The position numbers were made by a program, and so were the translations under genes. From Pseudomonas paraversuta (lineage in GTDB: Bacteria; Pseudomonadota; Gammaproteobacteria; Pseudomonadales; Pseudomonadaceae): a DNA stretch of 64,000 bases. Below, in pieces: positions 51,746 through 61,532 of this stretch (within the stretch, counting starts at the first letter, position 1; every line of letters begins with the position of its first letter). The DNA is taken from the NCBI RefSeq assembly GCF_904063065.1, contig NZ_CAJFCL010000001.1, forward strand, positions 620,001 through 684,000, given 5' to 3'. Below the pieces are notes generated by a model that did no database searches, had not been told where the DNA came from, and saw nothing but the letters and a program-made list of their open reading frames with translations.

Positions 51746-53146
51746 TCAAGCCTCAGGCAAGACTTTGCCCGGGTTCATCAGGCCGAGCGGGTCCAGTGCC
51801 TGTTTGATCAGGCGCATGACACCGACTGCCGCTCCGTGCTCCAGGTCCATGTACTTGATCTTCCCCGAACCAATGCCGTGTTCACCGGTGCACGTACCCT
51901 CCAATGCAATGGCGCGCTCCACCACACGCTCATTGAGCGCTTCGGCCTCGGCCATTTCTGCCTCGTTATCCGGATCGACCACCAGCCCCAGGTGGAAGTT
52001 GCCATCCCCCACATGCCCCACCACCCCGACGAAAAAAGAGACCCTGGCGACATCTTCGGCGGTTTCGGTAATGCATCGGGTCAGCGCCGAAATCGGTACA
52101 CACACGTCAGTGCTCCAGATCCGGGCATTTGGCCGCATGGACTGCATCGCATAGTGCACATTGTGCCGGGCACGCCACAGGCTATTGCGCGCATCGGCAT
52201 CCGCTGCTGCCTCAAACCCCAGCGCACCATTGCTTTGGACAATCTCGCGAGTCAGCTCTACCTGCTCCGCCACACTGGCCGGGGTGCCGGCGAACTCGAA
52301 AAACAGGGTCGGCGTTTCGGCCAGCGCCATCTTCGAAAAGCGATTGACCGCCTGCACCGTGCGCGCATCCAGCAGCTCAACGCGCGACACCGGGATGCCG
52401 TACTGAATGATGGAGACCACCGAACTCACCGCCGCCGCGATCGTGGGGAAGGTACAGACGGCCGCTGACGTCGTTTCCGGAATGCCGTAAAGCCGCAGAG
52501 TGACTTCGGTGATGATCCCCAGCGTGCCTTCCGAACCGACAAACAAGCGGGTGAGGTCGTAGCCTGCTGCCGACTTGCGCGCGCGGCCACCGGTCTTTAT
52601 CACCTGGCCATCGGCGAGTACTACGGTGAGGTTCAATACGTTCTCGCGCATGGTGCCGTAGCGCACGGCATTGGTCCCTGATGCGCGGGTTGCCGCCATG
52701 CCGCCCAGGGTGCTTTCGCCTCCGGGGTCGACCGGAAAGAACAGCCCGGTGGTGCGCAGTTCGGCATTGAGCTGCATGCGCGTGACGCCCGCTTCGACGG
52801 TCACATCCAGATCATCAGGACGCACGGTAATGATCCGCTGCATGCGGCTCAGGTCTATGCAAACCCCGCCCCGGGTGGCGCCCACATGCCCTTCCAGTGA
52901 AGTACCGCCACCAAAGGCGATGATCGGCACCCGCTGCGCGGCACAAAGCTTGACGATGGCTGCAACCTCGGCTGTGGACTCGGCATAGCACACCGCGTCC
53001 GGCGGCAAGGTCGGGTGGTAAGACTCACCACGGCCGTGCTGCTCGCACTCGGCACGGCTGGTGCTTAAACGCTCACCGAGCAGCTCGCGCAAGGCATCGA
53101 GCAAGATGGGCAAAGAAGATGACTGAAGCGCTTGGGAAGTGGCCAT
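51746..53146 (-). CDS. FAD-binding 2-hydroxyacid dehydrogenase (GlcD/D-lactate dehydrogenase type)
   Basis: A 466 aa flavoprotein of the FAD-linked oxidase type. The N-terminal FAD-binding-4 domain covers about residues 45-190, with PIIAFGGGTSLEGHVGATRG and DPGGESTLGGMAATRASGTN. The C-terminal FAD-oxidase domain contains GHVGDGNFHLGLVV and GEHGIGSGKIKYM. Relatives oxidise D-lactate, glycolate or D-2-hydroxyglutarate; the substrate cannot be fixed here. ATG 53146 was preferred over ATG 53158 because a GGA lies 7 bp upstream. Divergent from the GntR regulator, its likely controller. Confidence 0.9.
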   Translation of the reverse strand: MATSQALQSSSLPILLDALRELLGERLSTSRAECEQHGRGESYHPTLPPDAVCYAESTAEVAAIVKLCAAQRVPIIAFGGGTSLEGHVGATRGGVCIDLSRMQRIITVRPDDLDVTVEAGVTRMQLNAELRTTGLFFPVDPGGESTLGGMAATRASGTNAVRYGTMRENVLNLTVVLADGQVIKTGGRARKSAAGYDLTRLFVGSEGTLGIITEVTLRLYGIPETTSAAVCTFPTIAAAVSSVVSIIQYGIPVSRVELLDARTVQAVNRFSKMALAETPTLFFEFAGTPASVAEQVELTREIVQSNGALGFEAAADADARNSLWRARHNVHYAMQSMRPNARIWSTDVCVPISALTRCITETAEDVARVSFFVGVVGHVGDGNFHLGLVVDPDNEAEMAEAEALNERVVERAIALEGTCTGEHGIGSGKIKYMDLEHGAAVGVMRLIKQALDPLGLMNPGKVLPEA

Positions 53147-53190
53147 TGAAACGTCCATATTATTGTTGGGGGACGAATCTAAGGTACAAC

Positions 53191-53206
53191 AACTAGTATA
53201 CAAGTT
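53191..53206. promoter_or_regulatory. Candidate GntR/FCD operator
   Basis: AACTAGTATACAAGTT is a 16-bp palindrome with a single mismatched pair, centred between the divergent FAD dehydrogenase and GntR genes. It resembles TTGTATAC-type sites bound by FCD-subfamily GntR regulators. Confidence 0.55.
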
Positions 53207-53284
53207 TAAAGCTGATGTTCCGTTATCATGATGCCCCACACAGCCTTGAGCCATGGCTCGGCGAACAAAACCTGCGTAGATCCG

Positions 53285-54001
53285 ATGAGCAAATCCGTAG
53301 AAAAGTCCCTCGCCATGCGTCTGGCCAATGAGATCCGTGAAGCCATTGTCTCGGCGCGTTTCGACCTGGGAGAGGCGCTGTCCGAAGAAAGTCTGGCCGC
53401 CGCCTTCGAGGTCAGCCGCACGCCGGTTCGCGAAGCCCTGGCGCTGTTGCAGACCGAGGGCCTGGTGAACGTGGTGGCCAAATCCGGCAGCTACGTGTTC
53501 AGCCCGACCGAAGACGACATAGTCGAGCTCTGCGAGCACCGTGTGACCCTGGAGGTCGAAGCCTCGCGTCGTGCGCTTGAGCGTAACCCCGAGGCCACCC
53601 TGCAGGCACTGCGCGATGCCCTGGCGCAGATGATCATGGCGCTGGAGCAGGATGACAGGCTGGCCTACGGCGCTGCCGACACCGAGTTCCACTTGAGTTT
53701 TTTCAAGTTCAGCGCCAACCGTTATCTGGTGGACGCCTACGAACGCAACCTGGGCCGTGTCGCGGCCTTGCGCACGCATCTGGCCCGGCGCGCCCGGCAT
53801 GAGCCGGACCGTTCGTTCAACGATCACCGGCAGATGATCGAGCTCGCCGAGGCGGGCAAGCATGGCGCGCTGGCGACCCTGCTCAGCCGCCATATCCTGC
53901 GAACCCGCGAGAGTTACATTGCAACCCTGCGCGAGCGCCAGGAGCTGGCGGGCCCTAACAGTGACCGGGTGGAAAGAATCCGTCGCAAGCTGCGTTTGTA
54001 G
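53285..54001 (+). CDS. GntR-family regulator, FCD subfamily
   Basis: A 238 aa regulator from MSKSVEKSLAMRLANEIREA, with a winged helix-turn-helix (about residues 8-70, SEESLAAAFEVSRTPVREAL). The C-terminal FCD ligand domain follows (about 80-220, with the Asp/His metal residues in AADTEFHLSFF and FNDHRQMIELAE). FCD proteins sense small organic acids. A longer form from ATG 53228 is possible; neither start has a clear ribosome-binding site. Likely controls the adjacent 2-hydroxyacid dehydrogenase. Confidence 0.9.
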   Translation: MSKSVEKSLAMRLANEIREAIVSARFDLGEALSEESLAAAFEVSRTPVREALALLQTEGLVNVVAKSGSYVFSPTEDDIVELCEHRVTLEVEASRRALERNPEATLQALRDALAQMIMALEQDDRLAYGAADTEFHLSFFKFSANRYLVDAYERNLGRVAALRTHLARRARHEPDRSFNDHRQMIELAEAGKHGALATLLSRHILRTRESYIATLRERQELAGPNSDRVERIRRKLRL

Positions 54002-54034
54002 CGAGCGGGCCGAACCCGCTCTCAGCCTGCATCG

Positions 54035-57000
54035 CTAACCTTCAGGGTACAGCTCCCCTTCAACCATCCTCGCCACCACGCCGTGCAGGCGATTAAGCAA
54101 TGCCTTGATCGCCACTGCTGACTCAGGGTTCAAGGACTCACGCAGCAAGGCGATTTCACACTCATTGCATGCTGCCGCCAGATTGACCGCGCAGACCGTG
54201 GCAAATGAACCATTGATTCGATGCACATAACTGACCAGTGTCGCGCTATCGCCTTGCTGCAGCGCCAGCCCGGCCTGGGTCAGGTCCTCCTGCAGGGTGC
54301 TGATAAACAGGCGATGCATGGCCGGCGAGAGCGTAATCCAGCCTTCAAGGTCGTCTGCGGGTTCAGCCCTGGTGGCGGACTCCAGCACGGGCGCAGGGGC
54401 CTGCGTTGTCTGCGGGCAATAAGCGCACAGGGTCTGGCGCAAGGTGCTCAGGCTCAAGGGTTTGACCAGCCATGCATTCATCCCGACTTCCAGACAGTGT
54501 TCACCCTCCTCACGCATGGCATTGGCGGTCACACCGATAATCGGTACAGCCGGATCAAGCTCACGCAAGCGCCGGGTCAACTGATAACCGTCGAGCCTGG
54601 GCATGTTCACATCGGTGATCACCAGATCGAACGAGCCTTCGCTCCAGCGCACCAAGGCTTGCTCGCCATCCTCTGCCAATGTCACTCGAACGCCCAGGGC
54701 TTCAAGCTGCTCCTTGAGGATTTCGCGGTTGACCGGATTGTCCTCGGCCACCAACACATTCAACTCCAGACTTGCCTGCGGCTGCGCCACATTGGCACTC
54801 AGTTGCGGTGCAGTTCCCTGCGCCACCTGCATCAAGGTTCTGGCAATCGCCCGGATGTCATACGCATTGACCTCCCACCCCCGAGCCGTCCTTTGCGCCT
54901 GGCTGCGGCCCGACGCAGTCGCAATGACGCGCTCACCCGCAGCTTGTTGCGATTGCGTGGAACCCGTGACGATATCCAGCAGGATGGCATCCCGGTCTTC
55001 AGCTTCCGAGACCGGCAATAACTGCGCCCGCGCGCCCCATGCACACAACCAGTCAACCAGGCTCTGGCCGATATCCTTGAGCGGCGCACGGACATGGATA
55101 TTCACATTGCGCAGATCAATGTCTGCACTGTTGACCAGCGCGCCGGCAATGACGGGCAAGGACATCTGTAATGAAAAACTGCTGCCAAGCCCCGGCTCAC
55201 TGACCACCTGCAAGTTGGCGCCCATCATTTCACTCAACCGCGAGCAGATGGACAAACCCAGCCCTGCCCCGCCTGCCCGCTCGCTGCCACCGACCTGGGA
55301 AAAAGGCTTGAACAGGCGGGTCAGTTGCTGCTCGCTGATACCGATACCGGTATCAGAAACCTGCCACTGCAGCGACACATGGTCCGGTTCAATGCCGGTC
55401 ACTTTGAGCCTGAGAACAACCCGGCCTGAATCGGTGAACTTGATCGCGTTACTCAGCAAGTTATTAATGATTTGCCGGATACGCACTGCATCCCCGCATA
55501 CCAGTGGCGGCAAGTTTGCGTCCGCACAGGCGAACAGCTTCAAGCCTTTATTGCTCGCTGCCGCCGAGTAACTGCGCACGCAATCTTCAAGTAAATCCAG
55601 TGGGCAAAAGGCTTGGGCTTGTACCGCCATTTGCCCCGACTCGATCTTGGATACATCCAGTACATCGCTGATCAACTGAAACAGAACGGCGGATGAACGT
55701 TGAATGGTTTTCAGGTACTCGTGCTGGCGCTCATTAAGAGGCGTGAGCTCCAGTAGCTCCAGATTGCCCAGCACCCCGTACAGAGGGGTGCGGATTTCAT
55801 GGCTCATGGTGGCCAGAAACAGGGTCTTGGCCTTGCTGGCTTCATCGGCCGCGAGCCTTGCCTGCTCCATCAGATTGGCGTCATCCACATGCCGGGTGAT
55901 GTCATTGAAACCGCACAGCACCACATCCCTGCCCTTGTAGCGGGCGAATGCGAAACAGGCCTGCAGATAACGCCCGGCCACTTCAAGCTGGACCTCACCC
56001 GGCTCGCGTTCGGCATAATCACGCTTCAACAAGGCAATCAGTTCAGGTGTGCCCTGCCACTGCTGCGCGCGCTGGTTCTCCAGCAATATGACGCCGGTTG
56101 CACGCTCTACCACGCACAGGCCAACGGGCGCGTTATCGAGCATGACCCGATTGAACTCTTCACTTTCAGCCAGGGACTGGCTGGAGCGCTGAGCAGGCTC
56201 GATGATCCGCACCCGATACCAGCGGTTGACGCGCCAGCCAATCAGGACGAACAACCCAAACAGGCCCGCCGCGCCCATCAAGGGCCATTTCGCATAGCCA
56301 AAGAAGTTCTGATACGTGATGGCGTACAGGCCGATCCAGGGGTCGGCCCCGCCTGAGGTCAATTTGAAACGCAGACCGTCACGGGTAAAACTCAGCCCGG
56401 GCGCCAGCTCTTCGACATTCCGAGCATCACCCAACAACACGTCGCCAGCAGGGGAGATCAGGGTCAGGCGACTGTTGGTGGGGCGCATCAACAAGCGTTC
56501 AAGGTCACTCACATCGCTGACATCAAGCAAGGCGCTGAGAATCACCGAACTCCCCTCGTTAGCCGCCTGCATAAAGCGCTGGGGAAGATTGACCTTGATA
56601 GCGCCCACTATGTATTTGCGCTTCTGAATGAGCTCGAGCGGAGCTTTCATCCACAACACTTGATCACTGTTGAGCGCCTGACGCCGGGGCAAAAACGCGT
56701 CGTACAAACGCTTGGTCACTGCAAAGAAATTATCCTTGAACAACAGCGGGTACTGGCGGGTGCCATCAATACCGGGGACGGCAATGGAAAACTGGGCGGT
56801 GGGTGAAAAGACAAACACTTGCGGTGCCGAATAATAAGAATCGGACCAGTAAGCCGTGAACAGATCGGTCAACTGTACGCCAAACGAATAAACCCCCTGC
56901 ATTTCATCCAGGCTGAACGTGTCGCGCTGACTGACGGTAAATGGCAGGGACTTGGCCGTGTCCCGGTTTTGAAATAAAACTTCGTTGTCCTGACGCATCA

Positions 57001-57283
57001 GTTCAATGTGCGAGCGCGGCTTGTTGTCCATCGAAAAGTTGCCACTGGCGTGGTCATAACTTTCAGCGCCAATGCGTAAAAAGTCTTCGTGTTCATGAAT
57101 ACTTTCAATCAACCGTGCGAAGTGGAATTCGGTCTTTTCGCGTTCCTCCATCAACAAACGGTTAACGGCCCAATAACTCATGCCCACCAGCAACAGGGCA
57201 AGTCCGGTCAGCAGGAGCAACAGCTTGTTCAGTCGCAATGAACTCAATGCCAGTGCACCGAGACGTACCTTTGCTTGCTTCAT
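54035..57283 (-). CDS. RcsC/BvgS-like hybrid sensor kinase with receiver and HPt domains
   Basis: A 1082 aa tripartite kinase. Domains in order: membrane helix (about 20-42), a periplasmic sensor of about 280 residues, second helix (about 332-350), PAS-like region (375-470), HisKA with His495 in ATMSHEIRTP, and HATPase (about 590-710; NNLLSNAIKF, DTGIGI, GAGLGLSI). An RcsC-ABL-like region (about 722-815) follows, then a receiver (about 841-955) with Asp891 in VITDVNMPRLDG, and a C-terminal HPt with His1021 in VHRINGSFATV. Divergent from the fimbrial operon across 253 bp. The probable phosphorelay partner is the response regulator at 63511. Confidence 0.93.
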   Translation of the reverse strand: MKQAKVRLGALALSSLRLNKLLLLLTGLALLLVGMSYWAVNRLLMEEREKTEFHFARLIESIHEHEDFLRIGAESYDHASGNFSMDNKPRSHIELMRQDNEVLFQNRDTAKSLPFTVSQRDTFSLDEMQGVYSFGVQLTDLFTAYWSDSYYSAPQVFVFSPTAQFSIAVPGIDGTRQYPLLFKDNFFAVTKRLYDAFLPRRQALNSDQVLWMKAPLELIQKRKYIVGAIKVNLPQRFMQAANEGSSVILSALLDVSDVSDLERLLMRPTNSRLTLISPAGDVLLGDARNVEELAPGLSFTRDGLRFKLTSGGADPWIGLYAITYQNFFGYAKWPLMGAAGLFGLFVLIGWRVNRWYRVRIIEPAQRSSQSLAESEEFNRVMLDNAPVGLCVVERATGVILLENQRAQQWQGTPELIALLKRDYAEREPGEVQLEVAGRYLQACFAFARYKGRDVVLCGFNDITRHVDDANLMEQARLAADEASKAKTLFLATMSHEIRTPLYGVLGNLELLELTPLNERQHEYLKTIQRSSAVLFQLISDVLDVSKIESGQMAVQAQAFCPLDLLEDCVRSYSAAASNKGLKLFACADANLPPLVCGDAVRIRQIINNLLSNAIKFTDSGRVVLRLKVTGIEPDHVSLQWQVSDTGIGISEQQLTRLFKPFSQVGGSERAGGAGLGLSICSRLSEMMGANLQVVSEPGLGSSFSLQMSLPVIAGALVNSADIDLRNVNIHVRAPLKDIGQSLVDWLCAWGARAQLLPVSEAEDRDAILLDIVTGSTQSQQAAGERVIATASGRSQAQRTARGWEVNAYDIRAIARTLMQVAQGTAPQLSANVAQPQASLELNVLVAEDNPVNREILKEQLEALGVRVTLAEDGEQALVRWSEGSFDLVITDVNMPRLDGYQLTRRLRELDPAVPIIGVTANAMREEGEHCLEVGMNAWLVKPLSLSTLRQTLCAYCPQTTQAPAPVLESATRAEPADDLEGWITLSPAMHRLFISTLQEDLTQAGLALQQGDSATLVSYVHRINGSFATVCAVNLAAACNECEIALLRESLNPESAVAIKALLNRLHGVVARMVEGELYPEG

Positions 57284-57536
57284 TATTCAGCGCCGTCATT
57301 CATCTGGATGGAGCCTGGCAAGCCCACTAGCTGCCAAGGTATCTACGCACTTTTAGAGCTACAAAAAACAGCACTTTGCCCGCCCTGGACCACGCTTGAA
57401 ACGACGAACAGGAATCGTCTGATGGGGCTATTCCACGTTCAGCTGCATCCTGTGCAACACCTGCTGCGGCACGCCGCTGTCAGGCTGACACTTAAAATGA
57501 ATATCACACTTCATCTGTTTGTAAAGGACGTCTCCC

Positions 57537-58094
57537 ATGTTTCAAAAAATAGGCAAATACACGGCACTTTGTGGTTCTTCGATGCTGATCGTCATGGCAG
57601 CGGCGACTGCTCAAGCGGCTGACGGCCAGGTTGAATTCACCGGCGTCATCAACGACAACCCATGCACCATCAACAGCGAAAGCGTGAAGAAATCCGTTGA
57701 TATGGGCCAGGTTCGTATCGCTGACTTCGCCAGCACTGTTGGCTCTACAGCCGGCGCCACTCCGTTCTCCATCTCTCTGGAGAACTGCAGCGGCCCAACC
57801 CTGAAAAACGCCTCCATCAAGTTCAGCGGCCAACAAGCCGTTACTGATGCAACCGTACTGGGCATGACCGGTGAGAACCAGATCACTGGCGTCGGCATTC
57901 AGATCAACGATGCACGCACCGGCTCCAAACTGGCACTGAACACCGCCAGCTCTGATTACGTACTGCGCCCTCAAGGCAACACCTTCGATTTCACCGCTTC
58001 CTATGTACGTCTGGCGGCAGACACTGAAGAAGTGAGCGGTATCGGTACCGGTAAAGTTAACGCCCTGGCCAGCTTCGACGTTACTTACAAGTAA
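57537..58094 (+). CDS. Type 1 fimbrial major subunit
   Basis: Pilin of the chaperone-usher class (185 aa). It has a signal peptide ending AQA (about residue 27) and the paired cysteines NPCTI and ENCSG (about 41 and 86) that close the pilin fold. A C-terminal donor-strand pattern ends SFDVTYK. AAAGGA precedes the ATG. First gene of the operon and separated from the chaperone gene by a strong hairpin, which fits a major subunit made in excess. Confidence 0.93.
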   Translation: MFQKIGKYTALCGSSMLIVMAAATAQAADGQVEFTGVINDNPCTINSESVKKSVDMGQVRIADFASTVGSTAGATPFSISLENCSGPTLKNASIKFSGQQAVTDATVLGMTGENQITGVGIQINDARTGSKLALNTASSDYVLRPQGNTFDFTASYVRLAADTEEVSGIGTGKVNALASFDVTYK

Positions 58095-58113
58095 TTCATG
58101 TTTTTAAACGAAA

Positions 58114-58137
58114 GAGCTCGCGTTCAATCGCGAGCTC
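58114..58137 (+). other. Intercistronic hairpin between pilin and chaperone genes
   Basis: GAGCTCGCG (58114-58122) and CGCGAGCTC (58129-58137) form a perfect 9-bp stem with loop TTCAAT and no T tract. Such a structure can protect the pilin mRNA 3' end and reduce downstream expression, as known for other fimbrial operons. Confidence 0.7.
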
Positions 58138-58167
58138 GGTCGTTAGGTTAAACAGAGGACACCCTTC

Positions 58168-58866
58168 ATGCGTTTAAAAATTGCAGCCTTGTTGACACTG
58201 GCAGCGGTCTTTTGGCTGCCCCAGATTCAAGCAGGCGTCAATGTCGGCTCTACGCGGGTTATTTATCAAAGCAAAGACAAGGAAGCCAATCTTTCACTCT
58301 CAAACTCCGGTGACGACGGCGTACCGTATCTGGTGCAATCCTGGGTCAGCACATTCGACAAACCGGATGAGAGCGCAGATGAATTCATCATCACCCCGCC
58401 ATTGTTTCGCCTGGATGCCAATAGCCAGAATATTTTGCGGGTGATTGCGACCAACGCGCAAAACTTGCCCACCGATAAAGAAAGCCTGTTTTTTCTCAAC
58501 GTAAAAGCCATCCCGGCCCTGAGTGAAGAACAACGCAATCAAAACGTGCTGCAAATTGCACTCAAGACCACAATCAAACTGTTCTACCGCCCTGCCGACT
58601 TGAAAGGCACGTTGGTACAAGCCGTTGAAGGGCTTCAATGGCGAGCGGATGGCGGCCACTTAAGTGTGCATAACCCGTCGGGCTATAACGTGGTAGTCAG
58701 TGAACTGCTGATTAACAACAACGCCAGCACAGGCCTGCCCGAAGTCATAAAACCCGGTAGTTCCATTACTACAAAAATACCGTTTAAAAACAGCGACACC
58801 CTCGAATTCAGCTACATCAACGAATACGGCAGCACGGTCAAGACAACGCCTGTTATTGCTCGCTGA
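58168..58866 (+). CDS. Fimbrial periplasmic chaperone (PapD/FimC type)
   Basis: A 232 aa chaperone that holds pilins by donor-strand complementation and delivers them to the usher. A signal peptide ends about IQA (residue 22). TRVIYQSKDKEANLSLSN, then PYLVQSW and FIITPPLFRLDANSQNILRV, are the N-terminal Ig-domain landmarks. FLNVKAIP and NPSGYNVVVSEL follow in the usual order. 36 bp before the usher gene. Confidence 0.95.
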   Translation: MRLKIAALLTLAAVFWLPQIQAGVNVGSTRVIYQSKDKEANLSLSNSGDDGVPYLVQSWVSTFDKPDESADEFIITPPLFRLDANSQNILRVIATNAQNLPTDKESLFFLNVKAIPALSEEQRNQNVLQIALKTTIKLFYRPADLKGTLVQAVEGLQWRADGGHLSVHNPSGYNVVVSELLINNNASTGLPEVIKPGSSITTKIPFKNSDTLEFSYINEYGSTVKTTPVIAR

Positions 58867-58901
58867 ATACTGAACTACACGCCGACTGGAAGAACTCTCT
58901 C

Positions 58902-61532
58902 ATGCTGCGATTGCGCATGTGCGCCTTCGCGCGCCGAATAAACTACTGGGGCCTTCTGTCAATCAGTGCGATCAGTCTCACAACGACTGCCGTTCGCGCA
59001 GACTACAGCTTCGATTCTTCCTTTCTGGAAATTGGTGGCGGCAACAGTTCGGCCGAAGTAGCCGAGCAAGTAAAAGCCATGAGCCAAAGCCAACTTCCGG
59101 GTATTTATCGTGTCGACCTGTCACTGAGCAATCGTTATCTCGAACAGCGCGACTTGCAGTTTGTCCGCGAAACGCCGAGCCAGACATCGACCCCTTCAGG
59201 CTTGTTTCCCTGCTTCAGCCTTCAGGCCCTGACTGATTTTGGCGTTGACCCCGAGCGCCTGAAAAACACTGAGATCAGTGCTGACAACTGTGTGTACTTC
59301 CAGGGCGACCTGACCGGTATCACCTATGACTACGACTTCAATAAACAGCAGCTTGACCTGCAAGTGCCCCAGGCTTATATCGGCAGCATTCCATTCGCTA
59401 CCCGCCGTAAAAGCTGGAGCGATGGCGAGCAAGTCGCTTTTGCCAACTATAACTTTTCGGGCAGCCACTACGAGAGCCAGTACGGCAATCGTCAGTCCCA
59501 GTTCGGCAGTGTGCACAGCGGTTTCAATAGCGGGGCCTGGCGCTTTCGCAACTTCTCGACCTGGCAGAAGAGTACCAATGTCGATGGCAACTGGAAGTCC
59601 GTGGACACCTATGTGCAGCGGGACCTGGGCAACCTGATGGCGATTGCCACTGTCGGTGAAAGCTCAACCGACAGCGATCTGTTTGACACGATTTCCTACC
59701 GCGGTGTGGGCATTGCTTCTGACCTGGACATGCTGCCGGATGACTCGCGCAACTTCGCGCCTGTAGTTCGTGGCGTGGCCAATGGCCGCTCGCTGGTGAC
59801 GTTGCGCCAGCGCGGCTATGTGATCAGCGAACAGTGGGTGCCGTCCGGCCCGTTTGCGCTCAAGGATCTGTACTCGACCTCGGGCAACGGTGATATCGAA
59901 GTCACGGTTGAAGGCCCCAATGGCGAGCGACAGGTGTATGTCCAGTCGTTCTCGTCCGTGCCCTACATGTTGCGCGAAGGTCAACAAAGCTACGCCGTGA
60001 CCGCCGGCCAGTATCGCCCTGCAGACGGTGCATTGAACCCACAAAAGCCGGGCTTTGTACAAGGCACCTACCGCCGGGGGCTGACTGACGGTACCACCCT
60101 GTTCGGTGGCACCATCGTCAGTGAACAGTACCACTCCGTGCTGGCAGGCTTTGCCCACGACTTTTCGGGTTTCGGCGCCATTTCGCTGGACGTGACCCAT
60201 GCCATCAGCGACGACATGGGCCCGGACTCCAAGACCCTGTCGGGGCAGTCTTTTCGTTTTCGTTATTCCAAGTCCATCGATCTGACCGACACCAGCTTCA
60301 GCCTGATTGGCTACCGCTACTCCACCAGCGGTTATTACAGCTTTAACGAGGCGATCAATGCGCGCGCCAACAACTCCCTCGAACCCTATGTGGACGAGAC
60401 GCTGACCGAAAGTGCGATGTATACCCCGTACTTGAGCGGCCATATGAAAAGCAGCTTTACCGCCAACGTATCGCAGCAATTCGGCTCCTATGGCGGCATG
60501 TACGCCAACCTGACCAAAACCGATTACTGGAACCTGGCCAAGAGCAATACCTCGGTGCAACTGGGCTACAGCTTCAGTGTCGGGCGCGCGTCCTACAACC
60601 TGGGCCTGGCGCAGAACAGCGGCGTCGGTGATGACATTCGCAGCGTATCGTTGAGCGTGAGCATTCCCTTGGGCGATCCGGGCAGCAGCAGCCGTCTGGG
60701 CCTGAGCAACAGTCAGGATTCGGGCGGCAATGCCAGCCGCAACGCCACCTTCAGCGGCTCGTATTTCCCCAACGACACCCTGTCTTACAACCTGGGCATC
60801 AATCAGCAAGTCAGTGACGACGAGCGCTTGCTCGGCGGTTCGGTTGCCGCCCGTTACAACGCGGCCAATGCCATCTGGCACGGGTCTTACAACAAGGACC
60901 AGAACACCCGCCAGACGGACTATGGCGTGGAGGGTGCGATCGTCGCCACCGGTGACACCCTGATGTTCACCCAGCCTTTGGGCGAGACCAACATCATCGT
61001 GGCCACGCCCGGTGCCGGGGACGTCGGTGTGCTGACCAAAAGCGGGGTCAAAACCAACAGCAGCGGTTACACGATTATTTCTTCTGCCCAGCCCTACCGC
61101 AAAAACAAGGTAGCGCTCGATACCGACTCGTTATCGGACAACACCGACGTCGAGCAACTGGTGCAGGAAGTGACCCCCAATCGTGGCGCTTTTGTACTGG
61201 CCAACTTCGAGACCCGCAACGGTCGCCGCCTGTTGATCAGCCTCAGCGCCAAAGATGGCAAGCCGGCACCCTTTGCTGCCGAGGCTCAGGTTTATGGACT
61301 GGACGGCACCTTATTGAGCAACGCCATGGTGGCAGACAAGGGTCGGGTATTTCTGACCGGCGTACCCGAAAAGTCGCGACTGGTGATCAATGTCAGCGGC
61401 CGGCAGTGGTGCGCCACAGATCTGGACCTGAACAATTACACGCTGTCAGACACGGGCATCGGCCAACTGCAGATCAGTTGCGATACCCCGTCGGCCGCCC
61501 ATGCAGACACTCAAGGTACTCCCGATGCATAA
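58902..61532 (+). CDS. Fimbrial outer-membrane usher (FimD type)
   Basis: Secretes and assembles the pilus through the outer membrane. The 876 aa protein has a signal peptide ending VRA (about residue 33) and an N-terminal chaperone-binding domain starting YSFDSSFLEIGGG. A 24-strand barrel with plug follows (around SYRGVGIASDLDMLPDDSRN and FAPVVRGVANGRSLV). C-terminal domains end with the paired cysteines GRQWCATDLDL and LQISC. Length and order are normal. Its end overlaps the adhesin gene by 8 bp. Confidence 0.96.
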   Translation: MLRLRMCAFARRINYWGLLSISAISLTTTAVRADYSFDSSFLEIGGGNSSAEVAEQVKAMSQSQLPGIYRVDLSLSNRYLEQRDLQFVRETPSQTSTPSGLFPCFSLQALTDFGVDPERLKNTEISADNCVYFQGDLTGITYDYDFNKQQLDLQVPQAYIGSIPFATRRKSWSDGEQVAFANYNFSGSHYESQYGNRQSQFGSVHSGFNSGAWRFRNFSTWQKSTNVDGNWKSVDTYVQRDLGNLMAIATVGESSTDSDLFDTISYRGVGIASDLDMLPDDSRNFAPVVRGVANGRSLVTLRQRGYVISEQWVPSGPFALKDLYSTSGNGDIEVTVEGPNGERQVYVQSFSSVPYMLREGQQSYAVTAGQYRPADGALNPQKPGFVQGTYRRGLTDGTTLFGGTIVSEQYHSVLAGFAHDFSGFGAISLDVTHAISDDMGPDSKTLSGQSFRFRYSKSIDLTDTSFSLIGYRYSTSGYYSFNEAINARANNSLEPYVDETLTESAMYTPYLSGHMKSSFTANVSQQFGSYGGMYANLTKTDYWNLAKSNTSVQLGYSFSVGRASYNLGLAQNSGVGDDIRSVSLSVSIPLGDPGSSSRLGLSNSQDSGGNASRNATFSGSYFPNDTLSYNLGINQQVSDDERLLGGSVAARYNAANAIWHGSYNKDQNTRQTDYGVEGAIVATGDTLMFTQPLGETNIIVATPGAGDVGVLTKSGVKTNSSGYTIISSAQPYRKNKVALDTDSLSDNTDVEQLVQEVTPNRGAFVLANFETRNGRRLLISLSAKDGKPAPFAAEAQVYGLDGTLLSNAMVADKGRVFLTGVPEKSRLVINVSGRQWCATDLDLNNYTLSDTGIGQLQISCDTPSAAHADTQGTPDA

